From Styela clava (Eukaryota; Chordata; Ascidiacea; Stolidobranchia; Styelidae): 64,000 nt of DNA. The DNA is taken from assembly GCF_964204865.1 (NCBI RefSeq), contig NC_135263.1, positions 11,577,426-11,641,425 of the forward strand, in the 5' to 3' direction. The position numbers and the translations under genes were made by a program. How positions within the stretch are numbered: the stretch's first letter is position 1; each line of letters begins with the position of its first letter. The notes beneath the pieces were generated by a model, which was given only the letters and a program-made list of their open reading frames with translations, did not search any database and had not been told where the DNA came from. This document shows positions 35,404 through 52,915 of the stretch, piece after piece.

Positions 35404-35917
35404 ATTATAGCTAGGGTTACCGTATTTTTGTGACTTCAAATCGGGACGCCTCGAAAGACAACGACCCCTTAGCTGTGATTTTATAACTTCACATTTTCCG
35501 ATTTTACTACATAGGCCCACATTCCTACATTTAAAGCTGTCTCGGCTGTCTTTATTGACCATATTGTTATCGAAATTTCATGCGCATATTCTCTGTCAAA
35601 ATATCGGGTTCAGTTCGAAAAATAGGAAGGAATTGACGTTAACGATACCGGTACAAATAATTCGAATTTAGACTAATTAGTATTGGTTTTACATGCGATA
35701 CGTCTGCCATCAATGGGAATCAGCGGGAAACGAACGCATTCACCTTCAGTAAGCAGGCTAGCGCTGCGCTACAAAGAAACAACAGTAACGAGAACAAGTT
35801 TGTGTATTATGCTGGAAAAGCGTGACTTTTGGCTGACTTATCGTGACGGCGGGACAAAACGCTGAAAAGCGGGACTGTCCCGCTTAAAGCGGGACGTATG
35901 GTAAGCCTAATTATAGC
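35404..35917. mobile_element. hAT-type miniature element, same family as 32424-34250
   Basis: The element is 35412-35909 (498 bases), from TAGGGTTACCGTA to TATGGTAAGCCTA, with CGGGAC words inside both ends. It is flanked by the exact duplication ATTATAGC (35404-35411 and 35910-35917). Confidence 0.92.
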
Positions 35918-38900
35918 CAAATATGGAATGGGTAGAAGCATTTTTAAAGAGGAAAACAAAATCCGCCAGAAAATTGCCATCATGTTCTGATAATCTGGCG
36001 GAAGAAGAAGCTGCCAGTTGCCGTTATTGGCACAATCAAGTCCATAGCTGGTGTGTATTACAAACCAAAGCTGAGTGACTTTTACACGAAATACTCCGGT
36101 AACCTCAGCTAGTCAATTGTTGAGACTACTCCAGTCAATTCCTGCCAAGTTACTTATTAAATTATTATACGTGGTTGCTAGTTTGAAGATCGACACACCA
36201 CATATAGCCTGGCAGTGGGGATGAATGCTCGGAAGGAAGGTACAGTTATTCCATTCCGACTTAATTATGTTTTCGAGTGCATGCTATTTCTCCACTTAAC
36301 CAGATAAACAAATTTTAACCGTTTGTAAGTAGTTTATAAGATTAGTATAGCCGGGTGTTATCCTATGACATTATTTTTAAGAAGTACATTGGTGGATTTG
36401 TGGTTCACAAAGTATTATCAAAGTTTGGCTCATCATTAACTGCTTGCTTAACCCAATCACGACCCAGAGGCAGATTTATTCTGCTAAAAAAGGCCGTTTA
36501 AAGTATCCTTCCGAAGATGTGATGGGAATTGTTACTAGAGCATATTTATTAATACGCAGAGAAACAGCCGGAGAGTTTAAATATAATGATTCGTCAGTTT
36601 ATCAACCACTGTGAAGGGTGATTTTATATAAAAAAAAAACAGCAATTGACGTGTATAGCAAATAAGATATAAAAGGCGATCTGCTGCAGAAAGCTAAATA
36701 TTTTCTCGTTATCTGAGGCAGTCGGATAAAGTAGTGCCATATTTAGTAATTTCAGGAAAACAGACTTTGTTTTGCTCTGTACATTTCACTTTTCCATCAC
36801 TACAAAATTTAGCATAGCTTGTCCAGTCCAGGTTTTTTGTTCCAGTTATTCAATGTTTTATATCTTTCAACCATATCTGTTTTCAAAGTATATGTGCAAA
36901 AGGGGTCAAGACATACATTGAACACACATCATGGAGTTATATATTTTGAGCCAGGCTCAGCCACTCCATAGGACTAGACTTGAGTCTTTTTTGAAGGTAT
37001 GTGAATAGAGCTTTTTGTGCAAATATGTCTGAATTTTTTTTTTTGTTAGCGTTCCCTCTAAGCTGCGCGTATTGACAGTTACAGTATTGCCAATTCTGCG
37101 TTCGTTTAACTTTAAAACGTTGTGTTCTTTTCTAATTTTCCGCGCATCCCTGTTGCTGGTCGAATTTTTGAAATGTAAAAAAATATAAAATCATTTTTCT
37201 ATATCATAGATTTTCCGTAGCTTGAATGCTTTTTAGACCTCCAAGACCAAAATAAATACGCGTATTCCAGCGTTCGATCGGACCCGCTAGCTGTTTCGAC
37301 CTCATTGGCAAACAAATATTTCAGAAGCCCCCCTTTGAAAATCTCTGGCTACACCCCTGAGGAGTACAGCAGAATTCGTTCTTCTTTTTGACAGTTGTTA
37401 ATAGTCTTGAACTCAATGTTCCTAAATTTTATCTGTGGAAATCTTCAACTTCGCTCGTTTGTCTTTTTCAACTTTAAAATTGGTTTGAGTTTGTGACATG
37501 TAGCACGAAGTGTCTGATAAGATAGCCAATTGCTGGGCGTTTATAATGACTTGAAGAATTCATCCAGTACTTTTTGGAGTGGGAGGTAAGTAATTTCTGT
37601 CAGCTTTTTGAACAGTTTTAGTAAAACTTTCCGGTAGGACTTTAGAACGAAGTGCTGTACAAGGGACAGGGGAAAAGAATTTTAGCAATGCCAACTTTGG
37701 AAGGATTGCTATTCATAAGCAGAAACATTATTACTGAAATAAATCTCGTACGAAATGGTCCAAAGCAGTGGTTCCAAAACTGGCGGTAAATGGCAATTTA
37801 TAGGGGAGGGTAATTCAGTACTCACGGTTTTGAAATGTTCTTTCATATTCCCCCGTTCCTTTCACTGTTCTGTGTAAGAGCTGGACGTGTAGTGTCCGCA
37901 TTTAGTTGATGAGCATTGTCATGTTCGAAGTATCGCGGTCAGTGGACCCGTAATAACAATGCTTCGTCGTACGTTCGGCATCTTATTAGATTGATAATGA
38001 TTGAAATTTTAAGCATGATCAAGATTTTTTTTTAAATGATACAACCATGCATGTTCTGAACTATCTCTATTCTCATTGGCGATAAACACAACACAAAATG
38101 GAAGAATTTAGCGATAATAAAGGCCTGTTCCTGGTTCCATTTTACAGCTTTTTTCCAGAATGTCTTAGGTAGCAATATCACCAAAATATTCTGTGGTGTG
38201 GAAACCTTGTTCGATTTCACGTTCGTTTAAACCAAACTAATAAAAAAGTAGTCATGTAAATATATTCTTCCGTTTAACATATCGCTATTACGCAACACAA
38301 ATGACGTACAAACGGACATCCAATTTGAAATAGGTTTTTAATACTGAAAAAATATTGGCAGCGAACAAAATCAGGTCTTGAGATACACACAATCACAAAA
38401 AGCATAAAAAGGCGAAGTCGGCTAAAATGGTTTCATAATTAATTACTATCATTGCGTTTGCATGAATCATTTGAAATTTATCTTGTAATGATATAAAGGA
38501 AACATCGATCTTCGATAACTTTCCATCTTGAAAACTGCAATGTGAATATAAAAACCAGAACTAAAGAATAAGGCACAAAAAGTAAACGGTTCAAAATGGT
38601 ATGCATTTTGCGTCGCAAGCGTTATTATTAGTTACTATACTCTGGATTTTTTAAAAACATGGAAGCTATAATAGCTCAAAGTTTGCAAAAGCTGGCGCGT
38701 GGGAAACTTTAGGATCAGTTCGGGTAAATAATTTAAAGCTCCGCTCTGATCGTCTTTCGAGAGTACTGGTAAGCATCTGGAAGAACGCAACAAGTTTAAA
38801 ACTGGTATGCGAAAAAAAATAAGTGAAATTGTTCAGTATTACTTTTAGGAGTGAAATAATAAAAAAACGACAGTAAATATAAAAACTGGATACAAAAAGT

Positions 38901-39301
38901 CAAATTTTTCTTCTGCCACACAAGGTTAATGAAATACTCCGAATATGCTGGAAAAATCGAACTCATTGAAGGGCGACTGTGTAATAACCGCGCCGAAAAC
39001 CGTGAAAGAAGAGCTATTAAAAGTATTTCAGAAATAACACTTTACTTCAAGGCCACGAAACAAAGCCTATGTTGTGTCAATTGGCTTTCTAATATTATTT
39101 TACATTTAATTTACGAGTATGGGTGTGGTCTACGAATTCAAAACCCCTACAACTGTCGTCGTGCTGCGGCTTGGCTGCGCAAGAGCATGAATAGTATTTC
39201 GCAATAGCAATGCAATATACAATTCCATCGTCAATTTGTTTTGCAAACGTTCATGATCGTAATTTTTTTCCTATACGAAGTTCGTGGATTAAAAACTATC
39301 C
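35918..39301. other. Intergenic region downstream of Smad2/3
   Basis: Contains short hAT-like termini (CGTTCCCTCTAAGC at 37051 and CAGTGGTTCCAAAACTGG near 37765) without resolvable partners. The right end carries the Smad2/3 3' UTR. No coding region was recognised. Confidence 0.5.
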
Positions 39302-45009
<5,708 letters not shown>

Positions 45010-45149
45010 TTAGCAGAACTTTTTATCTAAGTTACTTAAAAATAGCCATATGGCTCTTTCAGACTTTAATAATAAGTATATCTGTATATACCAAGATACT
45101 GAACTACATGCAAGAAGCAAGTTCAAACAGCAACATTAAACATCAGTAA

Positions 45150-45480
45150 AATTTGGTACCGTATTCCAGTATTCAGATATCCAAATATCAATACTGCAAT
45201 ATCTGAATACAGGAATATGGTCTGGTGGTACCGTACTGTACCGGTGGTACTGTACAGATAAACCTATTTGTGTATTTAAAATATTGTCCTACACTGTCAA
45301 CTGTTGCCCTATTACAGTATTATGTCCCCATACTGCCATAGCTGTATTTTGGTGACGGTACGATACCGGTATTGTTATTAGTTTTTCTACAGTTCTACCT
45401 AGGACTTTTCCCATGCAAGGAACTTACCGTGCGGCGCCGTACAGTACCAGTTTTGTTGGCGCAATACCGTAATAGATTTA
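45150..45480. repeat. Hairpin-prone ACCGGTA/GGTACC-rich block upstream of Smad2/3
   Basis: Repeated GGTACCG, ACCGGT and imperfectly palindromic runs (for example CAGTATTCAGATATC with its near complement some 35 bases later) make a region prone to fold back. It lies 150-490 bases upstream of the Smad2/3 ATG, so it is part of the presumed promoter region. Confidence 0.5.
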
Positions 45481-46584
45481 TCATCATTAGACCTTCGCGT
45501 CGTAATAAACTGCGCGCAAGATCAGAAGTTCATTTCAAATTTAGAACATAGCACGATTTGAAAACTACGGCAACGTTTTTTCAATTTTTGTATTCGATTT
45601 TTCGCCATCGGCGTTTCACCCACTTTTACTCTAACGCTGTTTGGCTGTTAGGGAATCGAATTTTGGTGAAATTCCCAATTTTTACATTTCATTCAACGAT
45701 TTCAACATGCCGACCTCTACGCTTTGTGAAAACTTGTTCGCTTAGTAACTCACGTTCTGGTAGGTATCAACTAATCCCCCAACTATTCTAGTCCGACAGT
45801 CTATTACCCATGCCGCAACAACAGCTGATTTACCCCAAACCGGCTTACTACGGCACCAGGACCGAACTTTTGTTTTCTTTACTCAGCCAATGTATTTCTT
45901 TGGCGACGCTATGTCGCATGACCGTTAGTAACCTTTCTGATTTATATTCTTCCGCGAGACGTACAACGGACATAATACTGTCTTTATTTTGTCTGATTTT
46001 CTCAAAATTATATATAATCATTTTTTCAGTAATAATTCATTTTTCTGTGCTTAAAACGACAAATTTTCAATTGGATATATCGAACTAAAATTTAAAAACA
46101 TAGAAAGTAGGACGTAAAAATTCTCCATTATTTTTTTTTGAGGTAAAGCAGAACAGCCTTCGAGCGTAAAATTAAAACTGATACATACAGCATGCAGCAA
46201 GAGCATTTGTAGTTTAGCACCCTTGATAATTAGCAAAGTTTAACAATAGTCAACTAGCTGCATAATTAGCACGAATATACGTCAAGAGCTGAGTTGGAAG
46301 TTTCCGATAACGGCATCGCTGCAAGCTCGCTGGCGTCAATTATTAAGATAGCTAACGGCCCCGAATTCTTTTAAAATATTTGTGTTTATTCTTTAACTAA
46401 TTACTCAGCGATTAACTCGACTAATTAATCCAATTTGCCGTAACAGTGAATGAAACAAGCTGTACAATACGAAGTAATACACATTAATAAAATAAATGAC
46501 CTGACAATTTTAACACGAAAATATATTTAAGCTTGTCGTTACAATTATATATTATATCCACGGTGTTTATGATCCCATGCGCCG
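45481..46584. other. Upstream region of Smad2/3, no supported gene
   Basis: Two plus-strand frames (45558-45791 and 45810-46088) are open for 77 and 92 codons, but show no domain and no credible splice context. They are left unannotated. Confidence 0.5.
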
Positions 46585-47972
46585 TAGTGGCGTGCCTAGA
46601 GGGGGGCGGAGGGGGCAGCCGTTCGAAATAAGCAATTTTTAGTCTTTTTATAAATTTTACCTAAAATAAGGAATTTATCCCTAAAGCCCCAGGCAGCACG
46701 TTATAGGGGGGCAGAACCGAGCTGTAGTTTCCGTTATTACACATGTTTTTATTTATTTATAAGCTGACATTATGTGTTTAGTTTGTGTGACTAACTGTGG
46801 GAAATTGACCCCAGAAAAACTTTTCCTATATTCTACAATTGCGAGACTTTTAGCGCTCATTTCAAGTGTGCTTTCGCGAGTTAGTGCCTCAAACTGATTT
46901 ATATGTTTCAAACAATCATTTAAATTTAAAAAAATGCAACCCTGATATTCAAAAGTACCGATAGAAAAGTTTAGCCTAGTTTGGCTATTTCCAGACCTTT
47001 GATCTCCGAATTTTCGGGGCTATTTTAGGAGTGCTATTGCGAGTTGACGCTCGTAAAATGAGGTATGTGTTTCAAATCATCATTATAAATTCATTGCATA
47101 CAAAAATCTGTTTTTCAGAAGTACCGGTAAAGAATTTTAGCCTAGTCTATCACAGTTATTTCTACACAAATTTTTTATTACTGCAATTAAATTAAAACTA
47201 TTCGGATCATTGAATTATCTGATTTGTATTTAAGTTTCTTAAAACACAACTGAAAACTAACAATTAGAGTTCAAAAATGCGAAAACGAGGTAATGCTTAC
47301 GACCACGCTTGAAAATCTGTCTCAGTGAGAAAAGTGTCTGAGCTGATGCGAAAAAGGAGCATTGTTACGTCTTGCTGATTGGCAAATGTCACGGAATAAA
47401 CAAATAAGTTGATGCTCGGGGAAAGGTCCATTAAACTATAAGAAGACAGAATAATCATTAAATTATTTGATCCGTACTGTAATTTCCGAAACATAACCAA
47501 AAACTAACAAATAGCATGCAAAACGGCGAAAACGAGTTTAATGTTTACAACCCTACCAAAAAATCTGTCTGTGTGGCTGCTAAAACGTCTACTGTCGCTT
47601 TTCCAAAGTGGAAACAGGGATTTTCCAAAAAAATGTCGAAAATTTTATTGCCTCGTTGGTTGGGCTCGGCTGATATTCCTGACGAACGAGGGGAAAGAGG
47701 CTGTCGTTCAGACATTTGTTGACAGCAAAGTCGCAATTGGACATAGAAATAAGGGACTTGTTTTTTGCCAATAAATGAGTTCGATCTTGTAATATGAGTT
47801 TGTTGCTCGGGTTGATGATTTATTTAATAAAACAAACGCTTCCACCTTACTTGGCCTTTAATAATTTATTTATATAATTTGTTCATTCCACGAATTATTT
47901 TTGAGGTTAGGTATGGGGGGCAGCATTATCAGAAACTCTCCCCTGGCAGCAGAAGAGTTTGGCACGCCTCTG
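46585..47972. mobile_element. hAT-type relic related to the element at 26383
   Basis: Ends are TAGTGGCGTGCCTAGA and TTTGGCACGCCTCTG, an imperfect inverted repeat. Interior segments (for example GAAAAGTGTCTGAGC and TTTCGGGGCTATTTTAGG) match the hAT element at 26383-28550 in the opposite orientation. The CGAAAACGAG-led segment is duplicated inside (47282 and 47524). The 8-base duplication is not clean. No intact transposase. Confidence 0.7.
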
Positions 47973-50900
47973 CATGGCCGCATATACACTAGTCGCACTC
48001 ACTACTTTCGTGATACTTGCCGTTGAAGTTTGACACAATCCACGCTCCACAACATCGTTTGTTCATTTCAGACAATTTTTCAAAAACTATTATGTAGCGT
48101 CATTCATGTCGGCCGCGTATAAGAAAGTCATTAGGCAAGATGTTTTTTTTCTCTCACTGCAATCGTTTTATATGAATGCTAAAGACAAAATAAGTTGAAA
48201 ATCAGCAATCAGAGGTACGATGGCGTGTGCTGAAGCTTAGCACGATGTGCCAACCGCGTATCATGATAGAGTGGTACGTGACAATATTATTTATAAAAAA
48301 TTTTTAGTTGACCAACATAATAGTCTTCTCATGTCTGTGTGTCTGCATCGTATAATGTATTCATATTATAAAGTTATACTGTGGACCATGTACCACAATA
48401 CTCCTCTACCCGATGTCATATGTATTACATCACCCAACTTCGCAACTTTCAGATGAATATATATATTCCCTAAAACCCTTATTTCAAACTTCCTAACTTT
48501 TTTATATTATTTAACCAAAATGCAATTGATTAAGTGTCAAGTTTATTTTTGGAATTTCTCTTATCCTCGCGCCCATGGTCTAGTGATTTTATGTCATGCC
48601 AGTGAGAATATATACACCAAATGTATGTACCGAGTCCTAGAGTATGTACGATGAAATAAATTTTCTAAGATTTGTTGATGTTAATGAACTAGCTCTGAAG
48701 CGTTTCTTTCTCTTTTAATATATGAATTGGGCATCTATCACCAAGTTTGTATCGAGCTTTTTGCTTTTATTTATGTTTTCGATTGTGTTTTCCAGTTGAC
48801 AAAAAAAAATCACTCCATCTCTCTCTATTATTACAAAACGCAAGAATTGAAAACTTAAGCTATAGCTCTTAATATCCTCGGATTATCTGAAGGTCAATAA
48901 AACTAAAAATAAAATGCACCGTAAACGTTGATTTCACGAAATTTCAGTTACAGGCAAGATAGTACGCTAACCACCTAAATAGATTGGATAAAAGAATACA
49001 TAATTATAGATAAAGGTAAAGGGATCTCATCAGGGCCGGATTTAGACGATGAGAGCCCCAGGTTTTGCCGATTGTGAGAGCTTTATTTAACAATGACGTC
49101 ATAAAATTCATTATGGCGTCAATAAAGGCCTTCCATGGTAATGTAAAATATATTTTTATGTTATAAAAATTTCATATTGCTCGAAACACGAAATTTCAGT
49201 TACAGGCAAGATAGTACGCTAACCACTTAAATAGATTGGATAGCACGTTAAAATAAAAATAGAAGCTGTAATAAAACGTCGTCACCTTCTTAGTTTAAAA
49301 TCAGGGAATTATTGTAAATTTCCCCCAAAAAAGCTTATGACAGCTTTTCTTACCAGTTGGTCCCAAACTTTTTTTACAGACATGTCCATCCCATTAAAAT
49401 TCCTGGACCAACGGCAACCCTTTTATTCTCATTGTATGGTCTATCAAATTGTTTACATCAAATACGAACTGGTCATGGTACCATGATTAGTAAACTAATA
49501 TTTTCATTTTATATAGATTAAGGTGGTCAAAGGTTGCGAAGTTGGCGGGCCACAAAAACTTTCGAGGATGTCTCGCGAGCCGCGGTCGGAGAAAACCCGA
49601 AAGTGATCAAAACATCGCGAGTTTACTTACTTTAAATATATTTAAGAATCAGAGTTTACGGTTCTGATCAGATGTTTAAGGAAGTTATTATGAAATTGCT
49701 TCCAGAGAAATACCGTGGTATTTTAGGTTTCCTTTTTCGTGTATGATTTTGTAATGTCTCTTAAAATTACATTTTTCCGTAACATATATTACTTGAAAAC
49801 ACACTAGACTCTGTGGTTTAACGTTGTCGTGGGTAAGAAAATACTTTTTCTTCCAGTTTACCTCGGTCAACTTTTTTATTACACTCATTGTATGATGAAG
49901 TTTGACTAATTCTATAACGTGCCTGGTGCTATCGCCAAAGAACAACCAAGTTTGTCTGAGTTTGGACTCAGAACCCAGCTAAAAAATCTGGATCGCGTCG
50001 CATTAGGCAGCTCTGTTCGTCACTGCTGTCACATGGCCAACGCTTGATATATATAGAGGAGTGTTTCTACCAAAATAAAGGCACAAAACGTCTCTCCAAA
50101 TGAGAAGTTACTCGACGGGAGCCCAAATGCACGAAGTTTAGATAAAAAGCGCGACTCATTTCAACGGCTTGGTCCTGTCTGCACAACACAATTCCTTCTT
50201 CTAATCTTTTTGTACCGATCACAGGACGTCATTCCCATATTGGCACCGACTTGACGTTTATAGATACAACATTGAACTTCCGTGATTTTAACGAACATCA
50301 ATCTCGACATCGGAATTAGGAAAAAGGTTATTCCCAGTAAGTCAAAAATGTTCTGCCAATAAATACAAATATCTGCCAATGGTTTACTTTAGTGCACGCT
50401 AAAATTGTTCTGCGGGCCGCACGGAATGTGTCTACGGACGCATGCGGACCGCGGGCAACGGTTTGGACCACCCTGAATAGATAGTCTACCACCTAGTCCT
50501 ATACATTATTAATATTGCTATTAGATCTCTCTGTCAATAATAAAAAAATTTTTTGTAGATGATCCATCTCTGTGTCGATGCCTCCATCATTGATACAGAC
50601 TTATGAAGATTTTGCTCAATGAACTACTAAATTAGTACACTAATATAATTGACTATCAATTTACGAAAGCGCCTGTCATATGAGAATGAACACTGACGAT
50701 GCCATTTCATTGAATTTTTGTTAATTGGCAATAAGTGGATTGATGATGCATAAAATTGCATTATTGGGCTACCCTTAATAAGATTTTGCGAGCATTGCAT
50801 ATAGCAACCGAGATTCACGCGTCAAAATGGCATTCGATACTTTCAACTTCATCGCAGTAGCCTACAAACGTATTTTAATGAACAGAACTATTTGTTTAAT

Positions 50901-51582
50901 GTAATATAATATATGGCATTTCCCATGTTTTATTCGCAATATGCTGATTGATATATCTCCGCGTCGTTTCAATATAGATTTGCGCTTCATTAACACTATA
51001 GACGAAAAATCACAATTTTACAACCAAGAAACTTGCCCTAATATCGTCCCAGTAGTCTAAGCAAAAACAATTTTTGTAAAGGTTTCATAATTGACTAATA
51101 TTTAACTCCAAACCTCCGCTTATACCTGAGGATTTTACGGAAATGTAAAAGTTATAATTTTGTCTTCGAAACCAGCGAACAAAGCTTTTCACAACCTCAA
51201 CAACAGCAATTTAGAAAAACCCCAATCCGCAATAGGTCACTTGTGTGCTCAATAAAACAAATAGGGCTTGGCTTCACAAAGACAAAATTTATATAAATTA
51301 CCTGTACAACATCATAAACGACGCATATGGCCCTTTTTTTCTCTATTCCATTATATTTTTGATGTAGCTGCTGACAATTTCAACATACATGACTCAATTA
51401 TACATAAAAGTTTATGCAGTTTGATGAAATATATTCAGCACAATGTGCAGAAGCCATTTTGTTACAATAATTATTTCGAAGTAATGAATTTCTATATCAA
51501 TAATAGTCCACTTTAAATAGTAATTTTAACCGCGTTTTTGACAAACTTCTATATGTATAGCTATAGCTACTATATGTATATA
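47973..51582. other. Intergenic stretch with old mobile fragments
   Basis: A 50-plus-base direct repeat (about 48938-48990 and 49182-49240) brackets a CAGGGCCGGATTTAGACG word. A GC-richer segment at about 49521-50476 has ends AAGGTGGTCAAAGGTTG and GTTTGGACCACCCTG, resembling a hAT miniature element without a clean target duplication. No gene is recognised. Confidence 0.55.
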
Positions 51583-52201
51583 CATGGTGTCTCAAAAGTA
51601 TGTATACATGCACTTTTAAATTTTATTTGCTTTTTAGGTACTCATCATAGAGCGTTCATATCTTTAAAAGCCATGGTTAGGATAAGTCGTAAAATTTAGG
51701 TATTGTTTACATTGTTTATCAACCCACAGGATGACAAGGAGATTAATTAACCCAAGAAATGAGATTGCTGTTTGTCAGGCATATAAAGCATATAAATCAG
51801 TAAGGCGAACTCAGCGCGTCTTTAACAGAGAATTTGGAATTAATTCGGCTCCTACACGACGAACAATTTATGCAATTCATCGTAAATTTATGGAAACTGG
51901 ATCTGTAGTTGATGCACAAATATCAGGAAAACATTCAGAGCCGAATTGATTTCAAATTCTCTTTTAAAGAGACGCTGAGTTTGTCTTACTGATTTATATG
52001 CTTCTTGTCAAACAGCAATTTTGCACCTCATTTTTTGGGTTAATCTCCTTTTCATTTTGTGGGTTGATGGAAAATGCAAACAATACCTCAATTTTACTAC
52101 TTATCCATACTATGTTTTCTGAAGAAATGAACGCTCGATGATAAGTACCTGAAGGGCAAATCAAAATTAAAAGTGTATATTTACTTTTGAGACACCCTGT
52201 A
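51581..52201. mobile_element. Mariner-like foldback element
   Basis: The element is 51583-52199 with ends CATGGTGTCTCAAAAGTA and TACTTTTGAGACACCCTG, flanked by TA. Almost the whole length folds back: the left half, which codes an N-terminal helix-turn-helix segment (EIAVCQAYKAYKSVRRTQRV, 51731-51949), is repeated inverted in the right half. Only about 90 bases in the middle are unpaired. Such helix-turn-helix segments occur in Tc1/mariner-type transposases. No catalytic domain is present. Confidence 0.85.
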
Positions 52202-52530
52202 TATAACGATCAATATTACTATTAAAAATATCCCTGAGAGAATTATTTTATTGAGATGCCGATGACTATTCCCCTATCAATTATTTACTGTTAATCAACT
52301 ATTTTTAAACCTCGAATATTTTTTTATTGTATTGTACTCATAGTTGGATGTAAATTAATATTTACATTTGTGCGTTGAACATTTTTGCAGAAGTAGTCGT
52401 AATTGATTACCACTTTTACTTCTATGCATGCTGTAATATTTCTTATTCTTCTATGAAATTTCAACCTTTATCTGTAATCTGTATACGTTGAATAATCTTT
52501 CCAGTTGGAAAACCCGAATTTTGAGACGCA

Positions 52531-52915
52531 ATGTCAGCAGAAGAAACGACACGTGGTATGATAGAGGATCATGGAAGTGGATTTTTTCAGTAAGTAATCT
52601 CTGAATATTATATGTCACGCATAAAATATTATGGTCTTACCTAGTCTAATGAAAAAGTATCTTTAAATATACTTCATATTTTTTCAACGCAATAGAAATT
52701 GATTTCAGTTACAGATAATAATTAAATATTGGACACAAACCAAATGACAAAATTTTAAACAATTGAATATAACTATACTATTTTACAGTTCGAGTGTACC
52801 ATGGATGATACTGGCAATTCTAAGTGGAGCTATTGCAATGGCAGCTTATTATTTTAAATGGAATACAATCTGTCGGCGCTCCTCTCGAAGGAATCAACAG
52901 ACAGAGAAAGCTTAA
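52531..52915 (+). CDS. Small single-pass membrane protein, paralogue 1
   Basis: Two exons: 52531-52589 and 52789-52915 (intron GTAAGT...TTTTACAG), together 186 nt and 61 residues. Order: a short polar N-terminus (MSAEETTRGMIEDHGSGFF), a His at the splice junction, SSVPW, a ~19-residue hydrophobic segment (MILAILSGAIAMAAYYF) and a basic tail (CRRSSRRNQQTEKA). The basic residues after the hydrophobic segment predict that the C-terminus is cytosolic. I do not recognise the family. The next gene downstream has the same plan and intron phase, so the pair is a tandem duplication. Support comes from matching structure, not from homology searches. Confidence 0.6.

Noticed and set aside
45810..46088. 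92-codon plus-strand frame beginning MPQQQLIYPKPAYYG
   Set aside because: The start looks protein-like but the rest is a run of hydrophobic AT-rich codons without family or splice evidence.
47516..47774. Cluster of four overlapping frames on both strands
   Set aside because: They lie inside the hAT-type relic and share no protein motif; typical of GC-richer repeat DNA.
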